This document shows, in pieces, positions 1 to 12,700 of a stretch of 64,000 bases of DNA. The DNA is taken from contig NC_133903.1 in the NCBI RefSeq assembly GCF_964199755.1, forward strand, positions 57,604,739-57,668,738, given 5' to 3'. Below the pieces are notes generated by a model. That model had not been told where the DNA came from, ran no database searches, and saw only the letters and a program-made list of their open reading frames with translations. Source of the stretch: Larus michahellis (Eukaryota > Chordata > Aves > Charadriiformes > Laridae). Every line of letters begins with the position of its first letter. Position 1 is the first letter of the stretch. Both the position numbers and the translations under genes were made by a program.

Positions 1-591
1 ACTTGCAGATATTTGAATTTCTTTTAAAATCATAATGTGATAGTAATTAAGGAAATAACTATGAAGATACGGGTTTTCCCCCTTCTCCCGCTGAAGGGAA
101 CCGAATGATTAGTGAAGGATGATGTAGCTAAATATAACAACTCAGACTACCACTACAGTAAGGGGAAATATATTTGGGAGATATAATTGGGAGATTGGGA
201 GAGTTATAGTAATTGGGAGAACTTTGAACGCAAAGTCAGCCTTTTCTGTCTCCCACTCACAGCTTTTTTAAGAGTAATTATTTTTATAAAAGGAAAGATG
301 AAGACTTGTGAATTCATGTAGCAGTTAGGATGTTTCAGTTTTACCCTTTGCCTTATGAAAATACTGACTTCTGTGGTTCAGTGGTGGTCTTACCTTAAAC
401 TCTCAGATACAAACTTGCTGATTTTTTGCGATGAAAACACAGTTGTGCCGTCGCCTCGTCCCTGGTGGTCAGCCTGTTTGCTGGGGGTCTCGTCCGCGCT
501 GCCTCATCCCAGTTGCCTGTGGCCCCCCCAGCATCACCCTCCTGCGGTCGGTGCCGGTGGCCTCACCCCGCAGTGGCCGCTGTCGTTGCAG
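1..591 (+). other. LHX8 intron (3' part), no other gene seen
   Basis: Sequence upstream of the first LIM2 exon. The last 130 bases are GC-rich and stay open in the frame of the exon. I see no LIM1 exon here; it must lie before base 1. Confidence 0.7.
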
Positions 592-812
592 GCGATACGG
601 CACCCGCTGCTCGCGCTGCGGGCGGCACATCCACTCCACCGACTGGGTCCGGCGGGCGAAAGGAAACGTCTACCACCTGGCATGCTTTGCCTGCTTCTCC
701 TGCAAACGGCAGCTTTCTACAGGAGAGGAGTTCGCTTTGGTTGAAGAGAAAGTCCTCTGTAGAGTACATTACGACTGCATGTTGGACAACCTGAAAAGAG
801 AAGTTGAAAATG
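592..812 (+). CDS. LHX8: LHX8 exon: second LIM domain
   Basis: The acceptor is the pyrimidine-rich ...gttgcag ending at 591 and the donor is gtaaca at 813. The first base completes a codon from the missing upstream exon, and the last base starts the glycine finished in the next exon. The 73 whole codons hold the complete second LIM zinc finger pair (C-x2-C-x18-H-x2-C-x2-C-x2-C-x18-C-x2-H) and the basic linker after it. The frame stays open about 160 bases into the upstream intron, so the acceptor was placed by homology and splice consensus, not by a stop codon. Confidence 0.95.
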
Positions 813-3800
813 GTAACATGCTGCCTTTGTGAAGAACTGTGTTTGTGGTTTAGTTTTAATTAAATTGTTGCGTTTTACTTCATCTTCCTTATTAAGAGGT
901 AATTACCTAGCTTTACTAAGGCTGGAAGCACAGGTTCTTGAATTAAAATAATGTGTAAATTATTTGATGTTTTAATTCTTTTTTAAGTTTGTATAACTTG
1001 TTTTCTGTCCTAAGGAAAAGAAAGCAGGAGCATATCTAGTTGGTAAAATAACATGCTGGATCTATTCCTTCCCTTGCTTGCAAGGGAGTCGTTTGGGCTG
1101 TAATGGGTAATAGGGATGGATCAATTTAACTTTGAACAGAATATGGATTTTTTTTTTTTTAAGTTGAAATTCATCTGGCTGAATAACTGTTGGTTATTGT
1201 CGGAGGATGGTCTGACTTAGGAATAACATCACTTTGAATGTTTAGCAGACGGTGGTGTTTTCTTTTTAATGCTTCAGGTAATGGGATTAGCGTGGAAGGA
1301 GCGTTACTAACAGAACAAGATGTCAATCATCCAAAACCAGCAAAAAGAGCTCGGACCAGCTTCACGGCAGACCAGCTCCAGGTAGAGGCAGTGCTGAGAA
1401 CTTGCACAGATGTAGGTTTACGCGGGACGTCGGTGCTGAACCGATAGGAAATCGGATGCATATGGGGGGAAAGAAAAAGCTTGCGTGCTTTCAACTATTT
1501 CATAAACTATCAAGACACAGCATGTTTCTGGAATTGTTTGTTAGCTTCAGCAGTTTAATATGAAATAGTTACTCTTCAAGCTTTTTATTTCCCTGGGGGC
1601 AGCTAGTAATTCCGCAGGGTGGAAATAAAAAGGTTGTTCTATTTTGATTGCTCAATGAAATCTATTTTATCAGGCATTTACATCGCTACACATAATAAAG
1701 ACAAAATATTTCTAGAATTATGTAATGTGAAGAGCTGTACTGAAGATGGGTACTGTATATGACTTCAAGACATTAACAGGGTGGAAGTTTGGATTTTGTT
1801 GTAGTGCGCAATAAGGGCTGCAAAAGATTGCGTTCTCAAAACAGGTGAGTATCGTGGGTTCCTGTTTATATTCGCACGAACACAGGTTGACTCCTGTCAA
1901 CACCTGTGTCTTGCTTTGCTTTGGTTTGTAGAGAAGATGGGGAGGAGTTGTGCATTCATTTCTTGATTGCCCTTTTTCCTCCTAAGGCAGTTCTCCTCGA
2001 TACTTGCTTTTTAGATCATATGTTATAGTCCTGGCTATAATTCTGTACACCAGGAAGAGAGACTATCAACAGGGACTCGTCTTTGCTTTCCTTCCTTTTC
2101 TTCTTCCTCTTCTCCCAGCCCTTCCAAAATGCTTCACGTGCTGATTTCCTCAAAGTGTCTTTGAGCTTTGCCTGTTAAAAATACACCGAAGCCAGTGTAG
2201 TTCTTGGTGTTGTATTTCAAGGCGTAGCCTTAGTGTTCAATGCTGCACATTTAAGGGAAAAAACACACTTTTTTCATAGAGAGAGGTGGAGTGAAATACA
2301 GGGAAAGTGCATTTGAAGTACTTGGCAAGAGTTAACTCATCTTTAAGGCAGTCCAGAGCTATTTAACCCTCTGGATCACCGCTTCCCTTAAATTAGCTTT
2401 CTAGGGAAAACCACCATGTCCAGGGCCAGCTGCCCAAGAAAGGGGCAGTGGTGAGACCAGATTTAGAGGTTTCAGACCAGATTTAGAGGTTTCAGCCTGT
2501 AGCAGTAAGGAAGCTGCAGCTTTCTACCTAATCCTAGCTACACATCCCTGCTTTCAGTTTACAACGTGTCTGCGAATTTCTGGTCACGTGTGGCCACTGC
2601 ACCATTCATTTTATACTGCCTCAGTGAGTTCTGTTTTTTTGGCCTTTCCTCCTCTTGTTCATGGTGAAAGCAGTTGAGAAAAACTGAAGTTCAGGTATAA
2701 TAACACAGGTGAGGCATTTAAGCAGTGCTGTACAACGTGGCATGGGGCTGTTCAAAGCTTGCTTTGTGACTTCAGCCGTGGCTGAAGACAGAATGTGGCA
2801 TTAATGCGAAACAAGCGTGTTAGGAATAACCTGGCAAGGAGTCTGGACATCAGGCTTGAACTCCCGTGAAAGGGAACTTTCTTTTCCAGCAGTAGCTGAA
2901 GGGCAGATAGACCCAGCCATCAGGGCAGGAACTGTATTCAAGGGCTTCTGCCTGTTTGCTGTCAATGGAACTTCCATGTTCCTTTCTTTTCCTGTTTTAA
3001 ATAGGTTGTACCCTACTCCAGCAGGTGTTTGAGATCTCAGGGCCTCTTATTAATGACACTTGCTTTCTGCTTGGTGCATCTGACTCTCTAGCTGTCCTTG
3101 ATGCCCGAAAGAGAAGCGTCAGAGGGATAAGCGACTGTCAGAGTAGTAACACACCTCGTGAAGAACTTGTACAAAAGGATGTCCTCACTTTTTGATGTCT
3201 TTGTATGAAACAGTAGGAAAGTAAATAGTTTCATCATTTCTGGATGTGGAGGGAAGTAGTCTGAATCTTCAAAGATGGAGCCAGGCAAACTTTGCAGTCC
3301 ATCATGGGACAAAATCCAGAAATGGGAAACTAAATCCAGAAATGGGAAACTACAGTTCACTAAGTTGCTGAAGATACTCCAGGAATTCATGAAGCCCTGC
3401 TTCCTTAAAGAAGGTAAACTCTTACAGGCTCTCAAACTGTTCAGGATCAGGCCAAGTTGATACCTACTTCCTCAGAAAAAAAAAAATAAATCATATCCTA
3501 ATGACTTGTCTTCAATTTTCTGTAAAAACAATGAGTGTAACCAAACAATTACACAGTGCAGGTCAGCCAAGGTGGGGCCTCTGTGTTCCTCAGGTCAGCT
3601 CAAGGTGAAGGAGGCACAAAGGGCTTCCCAGTCGCACCCTCCGCGCGGCTGCACAGAGGGTAAAGTTGCCCCATGTAAGATGAAATGCAGGTCGTGACTG
3701 ACGAGCCAAGAGGTGGATCGAAGCTCTCTGTGCTGTTGGTCTGCTGCTGTAGACCTTCTCTTTATCAAGCGTGTTTTAACTGTTTTGCCAGGGAATTTTG

Positions 3801-6218
3801 TCCCACAGACTGTAACACAATCATAACAAAGCACCTCCTTTGTTTTTTACCACTGCCATGCAGAATTAATTTCTTTCGTTTCTGGTAAATGTCTCAGTTC
3901 AGTTAAGCATAGTAAGGGGCTTGTATTTTTGGCTTTTTGGGTTTGTGGGATTCCTTTTTTTTTTTTTTTCCCCTTAATGTATTGGGGACTGTCTGGGCAC
4001 TGTTGATTACAACAGTTTCCTAAAAACAGTCAAGGAGTAGGGCTCCGGCTGAGAGGAGTCTCTAATGCCACTCTCAGGGCTGCACACAAAAGCCCCGCAA
4101 TCTCTTTTCTTGCCTTTTCAGGTTATGCAAGCACAGTTTGCTCAGGACAACAATCCAGATGCACAAACGCTTCAGAAACTGGCAGAAAGAACAGGCTTGA
4201 GCAGGCGTGTTATACAGGTAACCCTGCAAAGCTACTTGAACAGCAAAGCCTGGTAGTCGGCCACTGGAAACACTTAATGACAATCTTTTCTGTGTAGTTA
4301 TTCTGAGACGGAAAAAGATCTAATCTGGCAGTTTTAACATAACATGTTTGTTCTAGACCTATTCCTGACTAAGGGTGGTGTCTGAAATTAATTTGGAAAA
4401 CTTGCTGTATTCCTCTTGCACTTCGTGTGGAGGATCAATGGTCTCCCAGGAAGAAACTTCTCAGGCTAAATGGCGTAGGAATTGGCACCAAGCTCTTCTA
4501 AAGATAAATCTCTGACTTCAATAGCCTGTTCTTAAGGCCCGCGCTCTTTTTGAAAATGGCTTGTGGTACGATGCGTTAGGAGTAAGTAAGTACCTAGTGA
4601 CCTGTTCTGGAGAGCAGAGTACCCGTGTACCCACGTCATCCAAAACTGAGAAACACAAGCTTAGAATCTTTACTTGACAATGACTCTCTGAAAACATTAT
4701 ATGCATGTGCTTTTTATACATAAATATTATTTTTTAAAATACATATATTATATATTTATATGTTTATATAAGTAAAAATAAGTTTGTGGTTCCTGTGGCT
4801 CATTCTAGCCTAGAAGATTGGCAGAGTGCTGCCATAGGAATGAGGCATCTCACAGCTGTGATCAAGCCTTAAAAAAGTGGGAGCTTTCACAGTTCTCCAC
4901 ATGAGAAGGCAAATGGGTGTCCTGTGCCCCCTTGCCTGGCTGTTACTGGTGCTGGGGCAGGGAAATGGCCGTGTCCTGTTGGGTGCCCAGGGCAGCAGCC
5001 CCTCCCCCACCTCTCCCAGAGCTTTTCCTGGCTTGACCACGCTCATTCGAGGCTCCGTGTCTAGGTTTAGGATGAGTACTTCTTCATTTGGGCTGTTAAA
5101 GGCCCAGTTAACTAATTGAATTCCGATGAAGTTAGAATGCTGAGGTTTTTATTATGCTAATGTGGAAACAGAATGCAATCTATCAACATGATGTAAATTT
5201 TTCTCCCTTTTCAGGTGTGGTTTCAAAATTGCAGAGCACGCCATAAGAAGCACGTTAGTCCTAATCACTCGTCTACTGCTCCCGTCACAGCAGTTCAGCC
5301 CTCCAGGCTGTCTCCACCCATGTTAGAAGAAATGGCGTATTCTGCCTACGTACCCCAGGACGGGACTATGTTAACTGCTCTACACAGCTACATGGATGGT
5401 AGGTGGGACAACTTCGCATGCCCAAGTAAAATTGTTATCGGCCATAGCAAGAACAGTTTACCAAGTGTTGATTAAAGAAACATAATGGGTTTCTGATTTC
5501 TGGTATTCTTTATAAAATATCTTAATACTGTAGTTGCTATCTGCACCTCACCAAGGAGGGTGCCTCTTCAAGCTGTAAGAGCCTAGCTGAAGATCTGGGT
5601 ATGAAGACCACTTTTTGTACTTCCTCCAGACTATGAATACTAGTAATAAGAAATCAAACACTTTTTTTGAATGTCCATGCCACCTCTTTTAGTGATATGT
5701 AATTTTAATGAAAACTGTTTACCACCTGCTCCCTGACTCTTGCCCCAGGACCGTAGGTTGCTCAATCCAGTACCTCACTGGAAACTGCAGGCTCCCTCAT
5801 TAACACACGCTGGGGGGGAGCCTGGTGGTCAAAATTGTGTTTCGGTCATTGTGTGTCCTGTGACCCAGCAAGTCAACAGTGGTGGCTTGTATCTGTGATT
5901 AGGGGAGACTGCGGAGGTTTTGGGAGAACTAGACTGAGCCACGTGTGGCCTGAGCTTATTTTTGTCCAAATAAGCATTGCGAGGTGGGCTGTGGGCGCAG
6001 GAGGGGGGGGCTGCTGGCCTGGGGGGAGCAGAGCTGCGGTGGCTGGGGCCGGGGAGCTGTTGTTACCCAATGGGATTTACTAGCTTGTCATCTTTTTCTA
6101 CCTCCAATGAAGCTGACCAGTAAATATTTCTGTTTTTGTAGCTCATTCACCTACAGCTCTTGGACTACAGCCTTTGCTCCCCCACTCAATGACACAACTG
6201 CCAATAAGTCACACCTAA
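592..6218 (+). CDS. LHX8: LIM/homeobox protein Lhx8, C-terminal 226 residues (5 exons; 5' part outside the window)
   Basis: LHX8 is a nuclear LIM-homeodomain transcription factor, known for roles in basal forebrain cholinergic neurons, tooth and palate development and oocyte differentiation. Coding exons are 592-812, 1278-1381, 4122-4217, 5215-5398 and 6142-6218. All introns are GT-AG and all phases join. Counting from the first whole codon, the second LIM domain has zinc ligands C6, C9, H28, C31, C34, C37, C56 and H59. The homeodomain spans residues 95-154, with W142, Q144, N145 and R147 at homeodomain positions 48, 50, 51 and 53, and a cysteine at position 52 as in the LHX6/LHX8 pair. The tail ends QLPISHT, which matches LHX8 as I remember it. 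The first LIM domain and N-terminus lie upstream of base 1. LHX6 is the only close alternative, and both the tail and the neighbour SLC44A5 favour LHX8. Confidence 0.96.
1278..1381 (+). CDS. LHX8: LHX8 exon: linker and start of homeodomain
   Basis: The acceptor gcttcag ends at 1277 and the donor gtagag starts at 1382. The exon carries 34 codons after the split glycine and ends in phase 0. It encodes the acidic linker and the N-terminal arm of the homeodomain ([14 protein letters not shown]), where the basic arm makes minor-groove contacts in this family. Confidence 0.95.
2454..2493 (+). repeat. Exact 2 x 20-bp tandem duplication
   Basis: The 20-base unit beginning agaccagattt occurs twice back to back (2454-2473 and 2474-2493) with no mismatch, in an LHX8 intron. 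Confidence 0.95.
3313..3352 (+). repeat. Exact 2 x 20-bp tandem duplication
   Basis: The 20-base unit beginning aatccagaaa occurs twice back to back (3313-3332 and 3333-3352) with no mismatch, in the same LHX8 intron as the duplication at 2454. Confidence 0.95.
4122..4217 (+). CDS. LHX8: LHX8 exon: homeodomain helices 1-2 and start of helix 3
   Basis: This is a phase-0 exon of exactly 32 codons between acceptor ...ccttttcag (ends 4121) and donor gtaacc (4218). It begins VMQAQF and ends SRRVIQ, immediately before the WFQN recognition-helix motif of the next exon. The homeodomain is therefore split by two introns. Confidence 0.96.
5215..5398 (+). CDS. LHX8: LHX8 exon: recognition helix and C-terminal region
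   Basis: The acceptor ...cccttttcag ends at 5214 and the donor gtaggt starts at 5399. The exon holds 61 codons plus one base. It opens with [13 protein letters not shown], the third helix of the homeodomain with the invariant W, F, N and R. A Ser/Thr/Pro-rich segment and a tyrosine-containing tail follow. No Shine-Dalgarno-type logic applies; this is an internal eukaryotic exon. Confidence 0.97.
6142..6218 (+). CDS. LHX8: LHX8 last coding exon and stop
   Basis: The acceptor ...tttttgtag ends at 6141. Two bases complete the split alanine, then 24 codons and TAA at 6216-6218. The C-terminus ends [11 protein letters not shown], which matches the family C-terminus from memory. Confidence 0.96.
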
Positions 6219-6740
6219 ATCCTCTTGGTCAGGGATATAAGCTATTAAGGATGTAATCTTAAGTCATTTATTGTGTATTAAAAATATCATTGGAAAGATA
6301 TTAATGTTAACTTTTTATTTAACATCTAAAGCATTTCCAAGATTGTTTTTGCTGCCCAGGTATGTAAGTATATTTAGCCTGCAAGACACTTTTATGGATT
6401 CTGCATAAATAACTATTACACTGTTTACAAGCCTTATTAAACACCTTTTTGTATTGTCTGGAAGTAGTCCACTCTAGTTATGTGTGTGTTAATTTATTTG
6501 TCATCAAAAGAGCACTTTGCCTAAAAGAAAGGACTGACAATTGTGCAAAATGTTTACAATTCTTTGTGAAATTGTAGTTTATCATTAGTTTGTATCTGTA
6601 AGTTATTGCTAAAAATATTACCTGTATTTGAGTTGTATACAGCCGTTATGTTAAAGCTTATTTCTGTGAGTTTACAAATATAAATTTTGGTTGCAAATAT
6701 TTTCAAAATGAACTGAATAAAGTTTCTGCTGTAGCATGCC
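6219..6740 (+). other. LHX8: LHX8 3' untranslated region
   Basis: An AT-rich 0.5-kb stretch runs from the LHX8 stop to just past the canonical poly(A) signal. The 3' end is approximate, set about 20 bases after the signal. There is no competing coding exon in the stretch. Confidence 0.75.
6716..6721 (+). promoter_or_regulatory. LHX8: LHX8 poly(A) signal AATAAA
   Basis: A canonical AATAAA lies 498 bases after the stop, followed by the T/GT-rich stretch gtttctgctgtag and then gttgctgtgtttatgg, which fits a downstream element. Confidence 0.75.
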
Positions 6741-6744
6741 AAGC

Positions 6745-9700
6745 AAAAATGTTGCTGTGTTTATGGCTGAACTGTGATCATTTGTCAAGTGCTTAACTTG
6801 AATCTTCAATTTTAAGAGAAGGTCCCTGATGTACTCGGGTCACTACACCAAATTCTTTCAGAAGTGTTCACATCTGTCTCACCTGGTTTTAAAAATCCTT
6901 TAATGGGGTTAGGTGGGTCTTGGAACACCCCAAATAGGTACTTCTTTAAAGTAAGTGTACGCAAAACAGTGCCGCTCCCGAGGGTGAGGATGCACAGCTT
7001 TAGGGTGAGGGAAACGGTGGGTGTATACGACAGATTTTTAACTGTGACTTAAGTCAGAGACCCTAAATTCGCGTCTGTTGTAACACTGAATTTTTACTAC
7101 TCCAGCTTCTGTTTTCTTCAGTGGTTTTATGTTGTGATTTTCTTAAGCAGGATGGTAACCAATATGTGATACTTAAACAGAGTTTGCATTTTTAAAGTAA
7201 AATCTAGTTCAGTATTTTAACTGACCTGTATCAGCCTGCATATGAACAGAGACTGGAATTCAGTCAAAGGCAGAAAAGTGTACTTTGTTTTAAACTGTGC
7301 TAAGACTCGATTGCAGAGCGTGTTTTGGTACACTGATTAGATGGACAGAGGCTAGTCCACACCGTCAATCTGACTGACTCTTGTCTTCACAGACTAGTTT
7401 CCCTCAAGGATTTAAGATGAGTAGACCCCATCTGCACACCTAAACTTTCCTTGCATCAAAAGGAAATCGTACTCTTGAAGGTGTGTCCATACCCTTTTCC
7501 TCTCTGAACTATGGTTTAGTGTCTTGTCTGTGAAATCTCTTACCTGTCCTGGTCAGATCACTTCAACATGGAAAATGTAGTATTCTCCCTGCCACCATGG
7601 AAAGATACGATGGCTTTTGAGAGCATAACTTTAATGGCAAGCTCTGAATTATTCAAGTTCCATAAATTAAACGTTGCCACTGTTTCAAGTGCTACTTGTA
7701 GGTGTCTGAGATAATCCGAGTAGCAAAAGCAATCTGTCTGCACTCTCACAGGGGTTCATCTAGGCTAATATTATCCTGACACTTTTTTTTTTCCACAAAA
7801 CACTTGAAAGATGTGGGGTGTTGTGCGACTTGGCTGACTTTACACTTTATTCTCTCACTTCTTAGTGCGATACTCCGGGTGGAATGCTGAATTCAGTATG
7901 TGGTCTCTGGTACCTGAGCGAGCTCCGTGTATCTGCAGGATACAAAACTGCACGCATAGCAGTAGACAAACTGGTTTTTGTTCATTTGTTGAGTCTGATA
8001 TGCAAATAGGACAACCTTACTGCTGAAGTTTTACTAGTTAAATGCTAAATAATGCTAATTTAGCTTTTAACATAACTTGGCAATTTTAATATACTATTCA
8101 GTTGCCTTGTTTTAAAATGAAACTGGACTTACATCAAGTCCCTCTCAAGAAAAGCAATTATGCACTCTAATTTGAAGGACTAAGCAGCTTCAGGATGCCT
8201 GAAACAAAGTAAGTCTAAGCTTATTTATGAAACACCCCCTTCTCTTCAGTTCCCAAGTCAGTGCAAGATTAAAGTAAATAGGGAGCAATTTTCCCATATC
8301 CCTGTGAAAATAGGAAGCAGGAGAATTCATCTTTTGCTACTGTGAATGCTTCAGCAGCTGTTTGTAAGTGTGGCTGGGAAAATGTAAAGCTGAAAATGGG
8401 AAGCTCCAGGAGGGAATCTGGACTTTTGGGTCTCCCCTTCGGGGATGTTGGAGCTGTGCCGCTGTTGGGCTGCATGGGGCTGACGAGGCACCTGGAAAAC
8501 CAAGGTTTGGTCAGGTTTTGGTTGCTGCTCTCGGCTGAAGCTGCTGCTGTAGCCTGTTTTATCCTCTTCTGTTGGTTATGTGCTGGGTTGCATTTGTGAC
8601 TTCGCTGAGCTCTTCTGACCCCGGAGCCATCCTTACTGCTTCCTGCTGTTTAACAATGTAACTCGGATATTGCCATGATGAGGAAATTCATGTTTCTCTT
8701 TACAGGAAGAGATGCAGCTACAGCAGAACATGTGCTCTGCCGAGTCAGCACCTTTTAGACCGCACAGGTTCAATTTAAAATTGAAATGTTGTATGTAATT
8801 AGCGTATGAAATAAATTGCTCATAATATCTCACTTAAAAGTGATGTGTCTTGAATGGAGAACAGCATAGAGCTCTGCCTAGTGCTTGGCTACGTGGTGCT
8901 TTTGCGGAGAACTGTGTTTATAATGTATTCCCTGTGATCCCAACGTGTTTAGCCTAGAAGGTAAGGACGATCATGCGGCACTTGCTTACGTGCATGTGCA
9001 ATGTACCTTAAGAAATCCAAAATGGAACTGATGATGCAAACCATATTTTGCATCAAGAGGTTGTCAAAGGAAGAAATATCACTAAAAAAGTTAAAGTTTT
9101 GTCTCAAAAGTACTGTGAGAAGCCTGGCTGTCGTCTTCCCCTCCTTTTCCTCTTCCTTCCCTGACCTGTCTAACCAACGCAGTTTGGCACTGGATCACAT
9201 TTGTTATATTCAACCTGCTGTGGGAGGAGGGAGAGATCTAGATGAAAAATATTGTCCTGGTGCAAATTTCACAGAATCTCCAAAGGATGTCTATTATTAG
9301 AAGTTGTTATAAAGAAATAGTCTATTGCTACAGTATCGTTGAGATCTCTTAGAAATATTTCAAACTTTAAAATTAAATGAAATACTGGAATGTGGATGCT
9401 TTGAAATTCCAGCTATTCACTGGAAATAGGGGCTTATGTTCCTATAAAATAAATCTGAAAAGTACTCAGGCATTCTCTAGCCTGCTTTTCACCCCAAGGC
9501 ACAATGAAATATCTTAGCTACTGCTAGTAGAGATGTTTGACTAATCTGCTCTTAAATGTCTCCAATAATAGAAATTTTTACAGGCTCCACAGGAAACCTG
9601 GCGTTTTCTTCGGAGGAAAAAAAAAACCAACCCAAAACAAAAAAACCCAGTCATCTCCTCCCGGCCAAACAAAGCCAATTAGTTACTCATCTAACACTGC

Positions 9701-12700
9701 CCTCCTCCTTCTGTTTGTGACTAGCTGTTGTCTCCTGCTTACCATTCTCCATAGCTCATTGCAACCCAGGTAAGCAGCTTCTATTTTACCATACTGAATT
9801 TCACCCCGCTTCTTTCTTACTATGTCTCAATTAACTAAATAATTAGCTAAAATACTGACTAAACCCTGATCCTTCAGTAATTCCATTTTTTAAACAGGAG
9901 AATGTGTTGTGTGAACTGCTTACAATGACTTAGTTTCTGACTTTCCTATCCTAGGTTATTTCCCTATCTTGGTTGTATCAGACTGACACGTGCAGCTTCT
10001 TGCTCACGCGCCCAGCATCACCCTTGCTAAAAAGAGGTTGAGCCAATTTGATGGTCTCATTGTTTGCATTCTTGTTATTGCTGGTGTGGTTAAGATTTTA
10101 AAATTCCTGAATAAAATTAATAGACTGACATGAAATTGCATTATTGGATTCCCTGGCTTTCCTCTGCCCGTTTCCTGGGCTCCCAGCACTGTACCAATTC
10201 TTCTGTCCCCTGGTGTCTCTCAAAACCAAGAGTTAATGGTTTGGAGAGGTTTCTGTCTGGCTCAACTCTCCTAGCACAAAGCGCAGCAGGCCCACGCTAC
10301 CCAAAACCGTTTAGTTTGTAATCATCTAGAGAGCTCGCTTTTGTTGGCTTTGGTATTAACTGTGCTACTGACTTGTTCATAGATTTCTTTTTATGTTTGT
10401 TTGTTTGGGGGTTTTTTTTGGTCAAAACTGATACAGGTGAAGGTCTAGTTTGGCCCTCTCGTATTCTCTGGCTGTAGTTTTGACTGAGTTAACAGATCAG
10501 CACTAGCCTTGCTCTTGATTAGATGTATTAATAAATGTACACAATGCTGTTTTCTTTCCCCTTGCTGATATTTGCTAATGCTGCCTGATTTCGTAAATTG
10601 GCTTTTTGGCCAGAAGTTCATGTTAATTTTTATATTTGCGCTACAGTAACCGTAACTACTTTCTGCATCCTTTCTATGATTACACCTGAAGTTGAAGAGT
10701 TACTTAAAGTTTAGGCAAGTTGGTCTTATTACACTTCCACCTTTCCTTTAAATATTCCTTTTTTGTAAGTATAGATAATTTATGAACAGTTTTAATTTCT
10801 GAAGAAACTGATGATTCTTGTCTCCACGCTCCTCCCCCCCCCCAGATTGTACAGCTCAGCCCTGGGTTTGTGGTGTGTCTTCTTGAACCCCTGTGTTCTC
10901 ATCTTGCAATGCACCACTCCTTAGAACTGGCAAAGTTAGGAGGATGCGTGGTCAAAGTAGGTGTACAAGGAATAATGTCTTCATAAAAGACAGATTCCAG
11001 GAATATTTTGACACATTCATCTGTGCTTTTGTCTCCCTTTTCCTTGTCTTTTTTTTTAAATTACATTGCACTTAAAATCATTACTGATTTAAAAGTCACA
11101 GTAGTCTCTGACAGGTAAAATCAATTTTGTCCATAATCCAGCATGACAGCTGGTTTTTGGTGGAAGTATAGATCGTTGACGTGAAGGTTGCAAGCTGGAG
11201 TGTTTAGCACTGGTGCTGGTGCACCCGCTGCAGCGTGGGCAGTGCTCGCCTGCTCTGGGCATCGGGGTGGGACCCCGCAGGGGGCTGGGGGGGCTGCTGC
11301 CCCTAGACCTGGCTGGGCGCTCAGTCCCACGCTGACCACCTCACTCCTGGCTTTCGCCTGCACAGCAGCCTACGCGTAAACTCCAAACACCCAGCCACTC
11401 CACACGCGCTCCCGGGGCAACTGCCTGGGAAAAATGTGTGCATTTTTCCTGCAGCAGAAAAAGTTCTGCAAGTTCAAAAATTAAACTTCTGTCAATTTAA
11501 TTCTATGTATTATTGTTGTTGCTAGTTAACTTTTAAATCCTGCTCATCCCAGAATTAAAAATTAAGCAACTAGACTAGTCATACAAGCCAAGCTTTTTCA
11601 AAAAAGGAAAACAACTTCTCATTCCTTTAAATGAAGAGCAGAAAAAAAAACTGAACTGGTTTAGTCAATTTTTGAAAATCCACGGCTTAGTTGTGTGTGG
11701 ATGAGTCTCCAGAATAGTGACATCTAGGGACAGACACAGATAGTACAAGACTATTAACAAAAGAAACACAAACTGCCTCTAAGTTGTTAATAAATTAATT
11801 TACACTGAAGTATATGTTTGCACATTCTAACTCTTTTATTTTCTCTTAAAATAAAATTAATAGTTCCTGAAAACATATCAATCTGCTAGCTCCCTATTTT
11901 AGGTGTTCTTGTGTAGAACTGTGGTGGGTATCTGCTGCACTACTGTCTACTTTTAACTGGCTTTAATACACAGCAGCGGAATGCAATTCTAACATTAATT
12001 ATGGAGTGTAGCTGCCCTGGTTTCAAGCAGAACGGTTTTTCCTTTAAGTCATAAGAGGATGCCTTTTCAGTTACAGTTAAGGCTGTCACTAATGCTCACC
12101 CTGTTAAGAAAAGCAGAGTCCAACCACGTTCTGAGCAAGATAACGTTCATGCAGCCTCTGGTCCTGGAGGTTAAAGGAAATGGGAATACTGCAGGTACTC
12201 GGCCTGTGTTTTCATCAACCACCTAATTTTGAAAAAACAGGTATGTTGGGATTATGTCACGTAGAGCAATACAATCTCAAACTCTGGAAGTCTATATTTG
12301 TTATAAAACTTTAAAATTCTTTACAGATTTTTCCAATAAGTCTGGTAGTAATAACTGCAATACCAGTGTGTGATAGCCATTTTTCTCTCCTGTGGGGAAA
12401 AGCATTATTGTAGACTGATATACAGTATAAACTGAAGTTAAAGACTTACTGAGTTGTTCTTAGTTCTTACATATATGCTAAAACAACTCCCTATCAAATG
12501 TTTTCTGCATTCTATTTTCAAGAAACGATGCATCACAAGTAGTCTTCAAGAGGAAAATAAATCTTAATTCTTATCTGCATTCATTCTGTATCCTGGCATC
12601 CATCGTTATCCCCAGCTGGCCCATCATCAACACTTAGTCTTCCTCTTTAAGGATGGTGGTTTTGTATTCCGCATTTGATCCTGATTTAGGCAAACTTAAA

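Larger units (their letters stand above)
1382..4121 (+). other. LHX8 intron, 2.7 kb
   Basis: Intron inside the homeodomain. It contains two exact tandem 20-bp duplications (2454-2493 and 3313-3352), listed separately, and a T-run near 3955-3970. No supported gene or RNA was seen. The shorter LHX8 introns (813-1277, 4218-5214, 5399-6141) hold nothing I can annotate beyond an AT-rich tract at 4728-4782 and a G-rich patch near 5995-6060. Confidence 0.7.
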
